NCBI RefSeq assembly: GCF_009663685.2
Contig: NZ_RCOG02000019.1
Location: forward strand, 1 to 64,000
Source: Cupriavidus sp. U2
Lineage (GTDB): Bacteria > Pseudomonadota > Gammaproteobacteria > Burkholderiales > Burkholderiaceae
Length of the DNA stretch: 64,000 nucleotides
Direction of reading: 5' to 3'
Every line of letters begins with the position of its first letter. Position 1 is the stretch's first letter. The notes under the pieces were generated by a model. That model was not told the DNA's origin. It made no database searches and was given only the letters and a program-made list of their open reading frames with translations. The translations under genes and the position numbers were made by a program. Below, in pieces: positions 26,134 to 34,409 of the stretch.

Positions 26134-27282
26134 CTACAACGTCCGCGCGATCAGTTCCTTCATGATCTCGTTCGACCCGCCGTAGATCTTGCCCACGCGC
26201 GCGTTGACGTAGAGCCGCGCGATCGGATACTCGGCCATGTAGCCGTAGCCGCCGTGCAACTGCAGGCATTCGTCGATGATCTCGCAGCTCTTCTGCGTGC
26301 ACCACCACTTCGCCATGGCCGCGGTCTCGGCGGTCAGTTCGCCGCGCAGCACCTTGCCCATGCAGTCATCGACAAAAGCACGCGCCACGGTGGCGTGTGT
26401 CTTGCATTCGGCCAGCTTGAAACGCGTGTTCTGCATCTCCAGCAACGGCGCGCCGAAGACCTGCCGGTCGCGCACGTAGGCCACAGTTGTCTCCAGCGCA
26501 CGCTCCATCGACCCCAGCGCGCCCAGCGCGATCACCATGCGTTCCTGCGGCAACTGCTGCATCAGCTGGTAGAAGCCACGCCCTTCTGCGTCGCCAAGCA
26601 GGTCTTCGCGGGGTACGCGCACGTTGTCGAAGAACAGCTCGGCGGTGTCCTGCCCCTTCTGCCCGATCTTCTCCAGCACGCGGCCGCGCCGGAAGCCCTC
26701 CAGCCCGGCCGTCTCCACTACCACGATCGACACGCCCTTTGCGCCCTTGTCCGGGTCCGTCTTGACCACCACCAGGATCACGTCGGCCAGCAGGCCGTTC
26801 GAGATAAAGGTCTTAGAGCCGTTGATGACATAGTGTGCGCCGTCGTGCAACGCGCGCGTCTTGACGCTCTTCAGGTCCGATCCGGCGCCGGGCTCCGACA
26901 TCGCAATCGCGCCGACCAGCTCGCCGGCGGCCATCTTCGGCAGCCACCGCTGCTTCTGCGCCTCGGAGCCATAGCGCAGGATGTAGTGCGCCACGATGGC
27001 GCTGTGCACGTTGGTACCCAGGCTGGTCGCCATGGCGCGCGCCTGCTCGTAGGCGATGATCGCTTCATGCGCGAACGACCCGCCCCCGCCGCCATAGGCT
27101 TCGGGAATGCTGGCGCAGAGCATGCCGACCTCGCCGGCCTTGCGCCAGGTTTCGCGGTCCACATGCTGCTGTTTCCCCCAGCGTTCCTCGTGCGGCACGA
27201 GTTCGCGCTCGATGAACTTGCGGATCGCGTCCTGGAATATCGACAGATCCTCCGTCATCCACGGGCTCTGGCTTGTCGGCAT
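26134..27282 (-). CDS. Acyl-CoA dehydrogenase
   Basis: This FAD enzyme introduces the alpha-beta double bond into an acyl-CoA. The 382-residue protein has the complete ACAD fold markers: AMSEPGAGSD for FAD and substrate binding, NGSKTFISNG, and GGYGYMAEYPIARLYVNAR, whose glutamate is the usual catalytic base in this subclass. It ends with IYGGSNEIMKELIA. The ATG at 27282 has an AAGGAG site. It is the last gene of a six-gene operon containing a ligase, thiolase, hydratase pair and SDR, so it carries out the first oxidation of that beta-oxidation set. It looks like a homotetrameric type, unlike the pair at 41.8-44.1 kb. Confidence 0.92.
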   Translation of the reverse strand: MPTSQSPWMTEDLSIFQDAIRKFIERELVPHEERWGKQQHVDRETWRKAGEVGMLCASIPEAYGGGGGSFAHEAIIAYEQARAMATSLGTNVHSAIVAHYILRYGSEAQKQRWLPKMAAGELVGAIAMSEPGAGSDLKSVKTRALHDGAHYVINGSKTFISNGLLADVILVVVKTDPDKGAKGVSIVVVETAGLEGFRRGRVLEKIGQKGQDTAELFFDNVRVPREDLLGDAEGRGFYQLMQQLPQERMVIALGALGSMERALETTVAYVRDRQVFGAPLLEMQNTRFKLAECKTHATVARAFVDDCMGKVLRGELTAETAAMAKWWCTQKSCEIIDECLQLHGGYGYMAEYPIARLYVNARVGKIYGGSNEIMKELIARTL

Positions 27283-27310
27283 GGCAGTGCTCCTTTGCGT
27301 TGCGCGCGGT

Positions 27311-28141
27311 TCAGGGACGTCCGCCGCCCACCACCAGCACCTGGCCGCTGATGTAGTTCGACTCCGGAATGCACAGCAGGTAGACCGCCCCGGCGGCCTC
27401 GGCCGGCGTGCCACCGCGCCCCACCGGGATCATCGCCTCGACGTTCTTCATCAACTGCGCATTGACGCCCACCTTGATCTCCTTGCCGGCGATGTCGATG
27501 GTCGAGTTGTTGCCGTCTCCGGCCACGGCTTCGGTCAGGCGCGTCTTGATCAGGCCGAAGGCCACGCTGTTGACGTTGACCTTGTAGCGGCCCCACTCCT
27601 TGGCCAGCGCGCGGGTCAGCCCGTTGATGGCGGCCTTGGCGGCCGAGTAGTTCGCCTGGCCCGCATTGCCCATCACGCCCGACACCGAAGAGATATTGAC
27701 CACCTTGCGGAAGATCTCCTGGCCGGCCTCGGCCTCCGCCTTGGCGGTCTCCTTGAAATGGTCCGCCGCCGCGCGCAGGATGCGAAACGGTGCCGTCACG
27801 TGCACATCCATGATCGACGACCATTGTTCGTCGGTCATCTTCTGGATCACGTTGTCCCACGTATAGCCGGCGTTGTTGACGATGATGTCGAGCGCGCCGA
27901 ACGACTGCAGCGCGGTTTGTACGAAACGCTGGCCGAAGTCTGCCTCGGTGACACTGCCCGTGCAGGCCACGGCCCGCCCGCCTGCCGCCACGATCTCGCG
28001 CACCACGGCATTCGCCGGCTCGGCGTCCAGGTCGTTGACCACCACGGCGGCACCCTCGCCGGCCAGCTTCAGCGCAATCTCGCGGCCAATACCACGGCCC
28101 GAGCCCGATACGATGGCAACCTTGCCATTGAGCTTGCTCAT
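27311..28141 (-). CDS. SDR family 3-hydroxyacyl-CoA dehydrogenase / 3-oxoacyl reductase
   Basis: This 276-residue short-chain dehydrogenase has the cofactor motif SGSGRGIG (12-19), NNAG, a catalytic serine in NISSVSG and YSAAK with the catalytic Tyr and Lys. It is FabG-like, but its position between hydratase and acyl-CoA dehydrogenase genes suggests oxidation of a 3-hydroxyacyl-CoA to the 3-keto form. The aspartate in NDLD after the second strand favours NAD(H) over NADP(H), which fits a degradative role. It has an insertion of about 15 residues (HFKETAKAEAEAGQEIF) seen in multifunctional-enzyme type SDRs. It starts 23 bp after the MaoC-type gene. Confidence 0.87.
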   Translation of the reverse strand: MSKLNGKVAIVSGSGRGIGREIALKLAGEGAAVVVNDLDAEPANAVVREIVAAGGRAVACTGSVTEADFGQRFVQTALQSFGALDIIVNNAGYTWDNVIQKMTDEQWSSIMDVHVTAPFRILRAAADHFKETAKAEAEAGQEIFRKVVNISSVSGVMGNAGQANYSAAKAAINGLTRALAKEWGRYKVNVNSVAFGLIKTRLTEAVAGDGNNSTIDIAGKEIKVGVNAQLMKNVEAMIPVGRGGTPAEAAGAVYLLCIPESNYISGQVLVVGGGRP

Positions 28142-28164
28142 TTGTGTTGTCTCCCTTTTGATGT

Positions 28165-28581
28165 TCAGCGGTCAGGCGCGATCAGCGCCTCGCCCGTCAG
28201 TTTGATGTCGCCTTGCTGATTGCGCGTGGTCAGTGCGATGCGCACCGTCCCCGTCGCCTCGTCCTTCTCCGTGACCACGCCCGTGCACGAGACCGCATCG
28301 CCGACATGGGTGATGGCCGCGAAGCGCACCGAGAACTCGCGGATCGCGTGCTGTGGCGCCCAGTTGGTCAACAGGCGGCCAAGATAGGCCATCGACAGCA
28401 TGCCGTGGGCAAACACATCGGGCATGCCGGCGCGCCTGGCGAAGTCGGTGTCGACGTGGATCGGGTTGTGATCGCCGGATGCCCCGGCGTAGAGCGCCAG
28501 CGTGAGCCGGCTCAGCGGCTCGGCAGTGAACGGCGGTAGCGTGCTGCCCACCTCCAGTGCTTCGAATCGAACCGGATTCAC
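28165..28581 (-). CDS. MaoC-like (R)-specific enoyl-CoA hydratase, catalytic half
   Basis: This 138-residue hotdog-fold protein contains the hydratase-2 motif ASGDHNPIHVD...MPDVFAHGML, with the catalytic Asp and His. It starts with GTG at 28581, supported by a CAGGAGG site, and overlaps the stop of the preceding gene by four bases (GTGA). That preceding gene encodes the companion hotdog domain, and the two probably form a heterodimer equivalent to one double-hotdog hydratase. It would hydrate the enoyl-CoA made by the acyl-CoA dehydrogenase of the same operon. Confidence 0.88.
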   Translation of the reverse strand: MNPVRFEALEVGSTLPPFTAEPLSRLTLALYAGASGDHNPIHVDTDFARRAGMPDVFAHGMLSMAYLGRLLTNWAPQHAIREFSVRFAAITHVGDAVSCTGVVTEKDEATGTVRIALTTRNQQGDIKLTGEALIAPDR

Positions 28582-29033
28582 GCGGCCTCCTGGCTGTTGC
28601 GCACCACGACCACGCTGCGCAGGTCGGCCACGGCGGCGCCGTCGGCATCGGTGACGCGCGTCTCGCGCACCACGAAGCCCAGCGCCCCGCCTTTCTTCTC
28701 GTAGATGTCCGCGATGCGCATCTCGAAGTGCAGCCGCTCGCCGGCGAACGCCATGCGGTGGTAGCGGAATGCCTGTTCGCCATGCAGGACGCGGCCAATA
28801 TCGATGCCCAGCAGGTCCAGCGTGGCACGCGGGTTCGGCGCCTCCATTTCCAGGCAGAAGAGGAATGTCGGGGGCACCGGCAGCCCCGGATACCCTGCGG
28901 CTTTGGCGGCTTCGGCATCGGTGTAGCGGGCGTCCGCCTGACCCGTGGCCTTGGCGAAGAAGCGCAGGCGTCCGGCTTCGACCTCGGCCACGTGGCGCGA
29001 CACCACCGTGCCGATATGTTTCGTGTCCAGCAT
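28578..29033 (-). CDS. MaoC N-terminal / FAS1-like dehydratase domain protein, hydratase partner
   Basis: This 151-residue hotdog-fold protein begins MLDTKHIGTVVSRHVAEVEAG, followed by RFFAKATGQADARYTDAEAAKAAGYPGLPVPPTF. This is the pattern of N-terminal MaoC-like domains that bind the acyl chain but lack the Asp-His catalytic pair. Such proteins pair with a catalytic partner, as ChsH2 does with ChsH1 in steroid degraders. Here the partner is the next gene, joined by a four-base overlap. Unlike ChsH2 it has no DUF35 domain attached. It starts 9 bp after the thiolase stop. Confidence 0.85.
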   Translation of the reverse strand: MLDTKHIGTVVSRHVAEVEAGRLRFFAKATGQADARYTDAEAAKAAGYPGLPVPPTFLFCLEMEAPNPRATLDLLGIDIGRVLHGEQAFRYHRMAFAGERLHFEMRIADIYEKKGGALGFVVRETRVTDADGAAVADLRSVVVVRNSQEAA

Positions 29034-29042
29034 CGGGGGCTC

Positions 29043-30227
29043 CTACTGACGCTCGTACAGCGTCACCACGCAGGCGCCGCCAAGGCCAAGGTTGTGTTGC
29101 AGCGCCAGTCGCGCGCCTGCCACCTGCCGGTCCTGGGCCTGGCCACGCAGTTGCCACACCAGTTCGGCGCATTGCGCCAGGCCCGTAGCGCCAAGCGGAT
29201 GCCCCTTCGACAGCAGGCCGCCGGATGGATTGGTCACCACGCGGCCGCCATACGTGTTGTCGCCGTCGAGGATGAATTTCTCGGCGGTGCCTTCGGGCGT
29301 CAGGCCAAGCCCTTCATACGTGATCAGCTCGTTGGCGGTAAAGCAGTCGTGCAACTCCACCACGTCGATGTCGGTGGGCGCCACGCCCGATGCCTCGTAC
29401 ACGGCCTGCGCGGCGGCCCGCGTCATGTCGTAGCCCACCACCTTGCGCATGTCGCCTTCATCGAACGTGCTGTTGCGGTCGGTGGTCATCGACTGGGCGC
29501 GAATCGCCACGCGCGTATCCAGGCCGTGCCGCTTCGCGAAGTCTTCGGAGCACACGATGGCCGCCGCCGCGCCACAGGTGGGCGGGCAGCATTGCAGGCG
29601 CGTCAGCGGGTCGAACACGGTCGGCGACGCCATCACCTCTTCCAGCGTGACCGTATTGCGGAACACCGCGAACGGATTGCGGGCAGCGTGCTGGCGCGCC
29701 TTGACCGAGATGCGGCCGAACGTATCGGGCCGGATGTCGTATTCCTTGATGTAGTCGCGGCCTGCGCCGCCGAAGAACTGTGCTGCACGCGGCGCGGCTT
29801 CATCAAAACCCTGGATGGCCTGCATGGCATCGACAAAGCGGGCCATCGGCGACGGACGGTCGGTATAGGCGCCCTTCAACGCACCGGGCACCATCTGCTC
29901 GAAGCCCACCGCGATGGCACACTCGATGGCGCCGCTGGCCACCGCCTGGCGCGCCAGGAACAACGCCGTCGATCCGGTGGCGCAGTTGTTGTTGACGTTG
30001 ATGACCGGGATGCCGGTCAGCCCAACGCCGTAGATGGCGGCCTGGCCGGCCGTGGAGTCGCCGTACACATAGCCCACGTAGGCCTGCTCCACCAGCGCGT
30101 AATCGACGCGGGCATCGGCCAGCGCCGCGCGAGCCGCGTTGGCACCCATGATCGGGTAGTCATCGCTGGCACCGGCCTTGGTGAACGGAATCATGCCGAC
30201 GCCTGCAACCAACACTTTCCTGCTCAT
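29043..30227 (-). CDS. Thiolase, SCP2/SCPx-type acetyl-CoA acetyltransferase
   Basis: This enzyme cleaves 3-ketoacyl-CoA with CoA to release acetyl-CoA or propionyl-CoA. The 394-residue protein has the nucleophilic Cys82 in NNNCATGS, the VELHDCF motif of SCP2-type thiolases, and GLLSKGHPLGATG with the C-terminal histidine. The motifs are complete, so it should be active, in contrast to the cysteine-free relative at 44.2 kb. It is the second gene of the operon, 66 bp after the ligase, and supplies the last step of the beta-oxidation turn. Confidence 0.92.
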   Translation of the reverse strand: MSRKVLVAGVGMIPFTKAGASDDYPIMGANAARAALADARVDYALVEQAYVGYVYGDSTAGQAAIYGVGLTGIPVINVNNNCATGSTALFLARQAVASGAIECAIAVGFEQMVPGALKGAYTDRPSPMARFVDAMQAIQGFDEAAPRAAQFFGGAGRDYIKEYDIRPDTFGRISVKARQHAARNPFAVFRNTVTLEEVMASPTVFDPLTRLQCCPPTCGAAAAIVCSEDFAKRHGLDTRVAIRAQSMTTDRNSTFDEGDMRKVVGYDMTRAAAQAVYEASGVAPTDIDVVELHDCFTANELITYEGLGLTPEGTAEKFILDGDNTYGGRVVTNPSGGLLSKGHPLGATGLAQCAELVWQLRGQAQDRQVAGARLALQHNLGLGGACVVTLYERQ

Positions 30228-30293
30228 GTTCGTTTCCTTGAAGATTGGAGATTCGTGAAACCGGGGGAATCGGGGAAATCGGGTAAAAGCGGT

Positions 30294-31853
30294 TCAGCTC
30301 ACCTGACGTGCCTGTCCCTGCCAGTACTGCTCGCGCAGATCGCGCTTGAGGATCTTTCCGGCGGCCGACAGCGGCAGCGCCTGCCGGAACTCGAAACTCT
30401 TGGGGCACTTGTAGCTGGCCAGCGCCGCACGACAGTGCTCGCGCAACGCCACGTCGGTGGGCGACATTCCGGCGCGCGGCACCACCACCGCATGCACGGC
30501 CTCGCCCCAGCGTTCGTCGGGAATGCCGATCACCGCGCAGCTGGCCACCTCCGGATGCAGCGACAGCACGCTCTCCACTTCTGCCGAATAGACGTTCTCG
30601 CCGCCAGTGACGATCATGTCCTTGAGCCGGTCGACGATGAACAGGTAGCCGTCGTCGTCCATGTAGCCGCCATCGCCGGTGTAGAGCCAGCCGTCGCGCA
30701 GCGCCTGCGCGGTCTCCTGCGGGCGGTTCCAGTAGCCGCGCGTGATATTGGCGCCGCGCACGATGAGCTCGCCCACGCGATGACGCGGCAGCTCGTTACC
30801 CTGCGGATCGACGATGCGCATCGTCACCCCGAAGCCGGCACGCCCCGCAGAGCGATACAGGCCGCTGGCGCGGCCCGCCGGGCCATGGTTTTCGGGGGGA
30901 TTGACGCTGATGACCGGCGACGCCTCGGTCATGCCATAGGCGTGATAGAACGCGATGTCCGGCATGGCCGCCAGGGCGCGGTCCAGCACCCCGGCCGCAA
31001 TCGGCGAGGCGCCGTAGTAGATGCGCTGCAGGCTCGACAGGTCGTGGTCGCCAAAGGACGGATCGTCGAGCACGGCCTGCAGCATCGTCGGCACCATCAT
31101 CAGTTCCTCGATGCGCTCTTGCTCGATGGTCTGCAGCACCGCCGCCGGGGCAAAGCCCGGATGGATCACCTGCACGTCGCCGGCCACGATATGCCCGACA
31201 GCCCGCGCCATCGCAGCGGTGTGGAACAGCGGCGCCACATGCAGCGACACGAAGGTGCCGTGCCCGGTGCGAAACTCGGCCATGCGCGAGACCGCCGATG
31301 CCCAGAGATTCAGATGCGACTGCATCACGCCCTTGGGCTTGCCGGTGGTGCCGCCCGTGTACATGATCGTGGCCAGATCCTCGCCGCCACGGAACACATC
31401 GGCCACCGGCCCGGCCCCGGCGATCAGCGCCTCGTAGTCGAGCATGCCGTCGGGCACTTCGCGCTCGCCGGCGTAGATCACACGCGGCGGCCGCCTGGCC
31501 GCGGCCACGATGCCGGCCACCATCGGCACGAACTGGTCGTCGACGATCAGGATGCCGGTATCGCAATCGTCCAGCGAATACACGATCTCCGGCACGCTCC
31601 AACGAATATTGACCGGATTCAGCACGCCGCCGCCCCACCACACCGCCAGCATGTATTCGATATAGCGGTCCGAGTTCAGCGCCAGCATGCCCACGCGATC
31701 ATCGGGCGCCATGCCCAGCGCCCGCAGCGCACCGGCCAGCCGCGCCACGCGGTCATGCAATGCCCGGAACGTACGGGTGCGGCCGCCAAAAACGGTGGCA
31801 CGGCTGTCCGGCGTCTGCTGCATGCAGCGATGCAGCCCCTGCGTCAGATACAT
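30294..31853 (-). CDS. Acyl-CoA synthetase (class I adenylate-forming)
   Basis: This 519-residue ligase is the first gene of the six-gene beta-oxidation operon and so should activate the entering acid. The ANL motifs are MYTGGTTGKPKG, YGMTEASPV, TGDGGYMDDDGYLFIVDRLKDM and the C-terminal lysine in SAAGKILKRDL. It resembles medium/long-chain fatty acyl-CoA ligases of the FadD3/FadD13 style, but the acid is unknown. The intergenic region upstream, shared with the divergent CaiB-type gene, carries two copies of a palindromic operator. Confidence 0.9.
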   Translation of the reverse strand: MYLTQGLHRCMQQTPDSRATVFGGRTRTFRALHDRVARLAGALRALGMAPDDRVGMLALNSDRYIEYMLAVWWGGGVLNPVNIRWSVPEIVYSLDDCDTGILIVDDQFVPMVAGIVAAARRPPRVIYAGEREVPDGMLDYEALIAGAGPVADVFRGGEDLATIMYTGGTTGKPKGVMQSHLNLWASAVSRMAEFRTGHGTFVSLHVAPLFHTAAMARAVGHIVAGDVQVIHPGFAPAAVLQTIEQERIEELMMVPTMLQAVLDDPSFGDHDLSSLQRIYYGASPIAAGVLDRALAAMPDIAFYHAYGMTEASPVISVNPPENHGPAGRASGLYRSAGRAGFGVTMRIVDPQGNELPRHRVGELIVRGANITRGYWNRPQETAQALRDGWLYTGDGGYMDDDGYLFIVDRLKDMIVTGGENVYSAEVESVLSLHPEVASCAVIGIPDERWGEAVHAVVVPRAGMSPTDVALREHCRAALASYKCPKSFEFRQALPLSAAGKILKRDLREQYWQGQARQVS

Positions 31854-31951
31854 GTGTCGCCTCCTTGATGTGATGCGAACGCCAGATGCATGGCCTGGCG
31901 GTGGATGTCATGTCCTGGGCACCGACTGTACGGACGCCCCGGCGCCGTGTC

Positions 31952-32006
31952 GTGCTCCGAACGAACCAATTTGCATGCTGCGGCGCGATTGGTCCGAACG
32001 GACCAA
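31952..32006. promoter_or_regulatory. Two copies of a TetR-like operator in a divergent promoter region
   Basis: The perfect palindrome TTGGTCCGAACGGACCAA lies at 31989-32006. A second copy with 15 of 18 matches (GTGCTCCGAACGAACCAA) lies at 31952-31969, 37 bp away. They sit between the ligase start at 31853 and the CaiB-type start at 32066, so one repressor could control both transcripts. The CCGAACGG core with long symmetrical arms is typical of TetR-family sites, yet no TetR gene is present in the window. Confidence 0.75.
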
Positions 32007-32065
32007 GACAGGCTCTGCCCCCGGTGAAAGAATCGGCCGGACTTCAACACACGGGTGACACGGGC

Positions 32066-33253
32066 ATGAGCGGACCGCTGGCAGGGCTGAGGGTTCTGGA
32101 CTTTTCGACGCTGCTGCCAGGGCCGTTCGCGACCCTGGCGCTGGCAGACCTGGGCGCCGACGTGATCCGGATCGAGGCGCCCACGCGTGCCGATCCCGTG
32201 CGGCGGCTGGCACCGCAACGGCATGGCGTATCGGCCGTCCACGCCTGGCTCAACCGGAACAAGCGTTCGCTGGCACTGGATCTCAAGCAGCCTGAGGCCG
32301 TCGGGATCGTGCAGCGGCTGCTGCGCACGCACGACATCGTGGTCGAGCAGTTCCGGCCCGGCGTCATGACCCGTCTGGGTCTCGGTTACGAGCAGCTGCG
32401 CGCCATCCAGCCGGCGCTGATCTACTGCTCGATCACCGGCTACGGGCAGGACGGTCCCTACCGCGACCGCGCCGGCCACGACATCAACTATCTGGCCATT
32501 GCCGGCGCGGCCAGCTACAACGGCCACGACCATCCCACCCCGCTGGGCATCCAGGTGGCCGATATCGCGGGCGGCAGCCTGCACGCCAGCGTGGCCATCC
32601 TGGCGGCACTGGCGCACCGGCACCGCACCGGCGAGGGCCAGCACGTGGATGTCAGCATGACCGACGCCGCGTTCAGCCTGAACGCCATGTCGGGTGCGGC
32701 CCACCTGGCCGGGGGCCGTGCCCCGCGCCCGGGGTCCGAGCGCCTGAACGGCGGCGCCTTCTATGACTACTACGCCACGGCGGACGGCCGGCATTTCTCC
32801 GTCGGCAGCCTGGAACCGCAGTTTCTCGAACGCTTCTGCCATGCGATGGGGCATCCGGAATGGTTCGCGCTGGCGCAAGCCGACATGCCGCGCCTGAAGC
32901 GCGAGATCGCCCACGTGTTCCGCAGCCAACCCTATGCGCACTGGTGCGCGGTGTTTGCCAAGGTGGACTGCTGCGTGGAACCCGTGCTCACGCTCGAGGA
33001 GTCGGCCTGCCATCCGCAGTTGCGCGCGCGCCGTATGGTGGTCGATGTGCCCGTCACTGACCCGGGCGATGCGGACACGCTGCCGCAGATTGCCCATCCC
33101 GTGCGCTATTCGGCAACGCCGCCGGCCTATCGCCATGCCGGCGAGACGCTTGGGCAACAGAGCCGGGCCATCCTGGCCGAGCTGGGCTATGGCGACGACG
33201 AAGTCACCGTCCTGGCCCGCGCAGGCGTCATCGCGCCGGGCGACGCGACATAA
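32066..33253 (+). CDS. CaiB/BaiF family (type III) CoA-transferase
   Basis: This enzyme moves CoA between carboxylic acids, or epimerises 2-methylacyl-CoA in racemase members. The 395-residue product has the family start GLRVLDFSTLLPGPFATLALADLGADVIRIE, the segment NRNKRSLALDLK, YCSITGYGQDGPY, and GIQVADIAGGS, whose aspartate is the expected nucleophile. The start MSGPLAG at 32066 was chosen because the longer reading would run through the operator region. It is the first gene of a plus-strand unit with two Bug receptors and a ligase. The CoA donor and acceptor are unknown. Confidence 0.9.
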   Translation: MSGPLAGLRVLDFSTLLPGPFATLALADLGADVIRIEAPTRADPVRRLAPQRHGVSAVHAWLNRNKRSLALDLKQPEAVGIVQRLLRTHDIVVEQFRPGVMTRLGLGYEQLRAIQPALIYCSITGYGQDGPYRDRAGHDINYLAIAGAASYNGHDHPTPLGIQVADIAGGSLHASVAILAALAHRHRTGEGQHVDVSMTDAAFSLNAMSGAAHLAGGRAPRPGSERLNGGAFYDYYATADGRHFSVGSLEPQFLERFCHAMGHPEWFALAQADMPRLKREIAHVFRSQPYAHWCAVFAKVDCCVEPVLTLEESACHPQLRARRMVVDVPVTDPGDADTLPQIAHPVRYSATPPAYRHAGETLGQQSRAILAELGYGDDEVTVLARAGVIAPGDAT

Positions 33254-33276
33254 AAGACCAGACCTGGGAGACTGAC

Positions 33277-34263
33277 ATGCAGCACAGCAGGAGACATTGG
33301 ATGGGCCAGGCCGCGGCATTGGGCGGCGCGGCGGCATTGGCAAGCTGGCCCGTCCGGGCCGACAGCACGTATCCAGGCCGGCCGTTACGGCTGGTCGTAC
33401 CGTATCCGGCGGGTGGCGGTGCCGATACCATCGCGCGGCTGATCGGGCAGCAGCTGGCGCAGGCCTGGAAGCAACCGGTGGTGGTCGACAACAAGCCCGG
33501 CGCCAGCGGCATTCTCGGCAACGACATCGTCGCCAAGGCCGCGCCCGACGGGTACACGCTGCTGCTGGCCATCACCGCGATGATCCAGTCGCCCAGCCTG
33601 TACCGGAAGATGCCATATAACGTGGAGCGGGATTTCCTGCCCGTGTCGCTGGTAGCGCGTTCGTCCGACCTGTTCGTGGTGCCGTCGCGCGTGCCGGCGC
33701 GCACGCTTGCCGAATTCATCGCGCTGGCCAAGGCCAGCCCCGGCAAGCTCAGCTACGGCTCGTACGGCAACGGCACGTCGTCGCACCTGCATGGCGAGCA
33801 GTTCAAGATCCAGGCCGGCATCGACATCATCCATATTCCGTACAAGGGCGCGGCGCCGCTGGTCAGCGACATCCTTGGCGGTCAGGTGGATGCCGCGTTT
33901 GTCGATGTCACGTCGGCCAACAGCTACCTGGCCGGCGGCAAGTTTCGCGTGCTGGGCATCACGGGCACGCAGCGGCACGCGGCGCTGCCAGCCGTCCCCA
34001 CGTTCTCGGAGGCCGGCCTGCGCGGATTCGAGCCCAATGGCTGGTTCGGCATCTTCCTGCCCGCCGGTACGCCGCGGCCGATTGCCGACCGGCTGGCGGC
34101 CGACATCGGCCGCATCGTGAAGCAGCCCGAAGTGTCGCAGCGGCTTGCCGCCATGGGCCTGCAGCCGGTGGCCTCCAGCCCGGCCGAACTGGCCGCGGTG
34201 GTCAGCAACGACACCCCGAAATGGGCGGAAATCGTGCGCACGGCACGCATCCAGCTTGACTGA
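33277..34263 (+). CDS. Bug-type tripartite tricarboxylate transporter substrate-binding protein
   Basis: This periplasmic solute receptor binds a carboxylated compound. The 328-residue protein has a signal peptide with a double arginine (SRRHWMGQAAALGGAAALASWPVRA), then the Bug motifs YPGRPLRLVVPYPAGGGADTIAR, VVDNKPGASG, APDGYTLL and HIPYKGAAPLVSDILGGQVD. It starts 23 bp after the CoA-transferase gene. No TctA/TctB membrane subunits are encoded in the window, so it either shares a transporter encoded elsewhere or acts only as a sensor. Confidence 0.92.
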   Translation: MQHSRRHWMGQAAALGGAAALASWPVRADSTYPGRPLRLVVPYPAGGGADTIARLIGQQLAQAWKQPVVVDNKPGASGILGNDIVAKAAPDGYTLLLAITAMIQSPSLYRKMPYNVERDFLPVSLVARSSDLFVVPSRVPARTLAEFIALAKASPGKLSYGSYGNGTSSHLHGEQFKIQAGIDIIHIPYKGAAPLVSDILGGQVDAAFVDVTSANSYLAGGKFRVLGITGTQRHAALPAVPTFSEAGLRGFEPNGWFGIFLPAGTPRPIADRLAADIGRIVKQPEVSQRLAAMGLQPVASSPAELAAVVSNDTPKWAEIVRTARIQLD

Positions 34264-34409
34264 AGCCCTCACGGGCAAGGCGGGAAGCGGGCCGGCGCGC
34301 CCGCTATCGCTTCAACAAAGCCCACCTTCAACAAATGCAAATTGCCTGACCGGCGGGCGTGCCGCAAAGTCTCCCCAACAACAGCCTGATACAGAAACAG
34401 GAGGAGACC

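Noticed and set aside
28557-31868. Plus-strand frame of about 1100 codons opposite the beta-oxidation operon
   Set aside because: Antisense to four genes with complete catalytic motifs; composition typical of a shadow frame.
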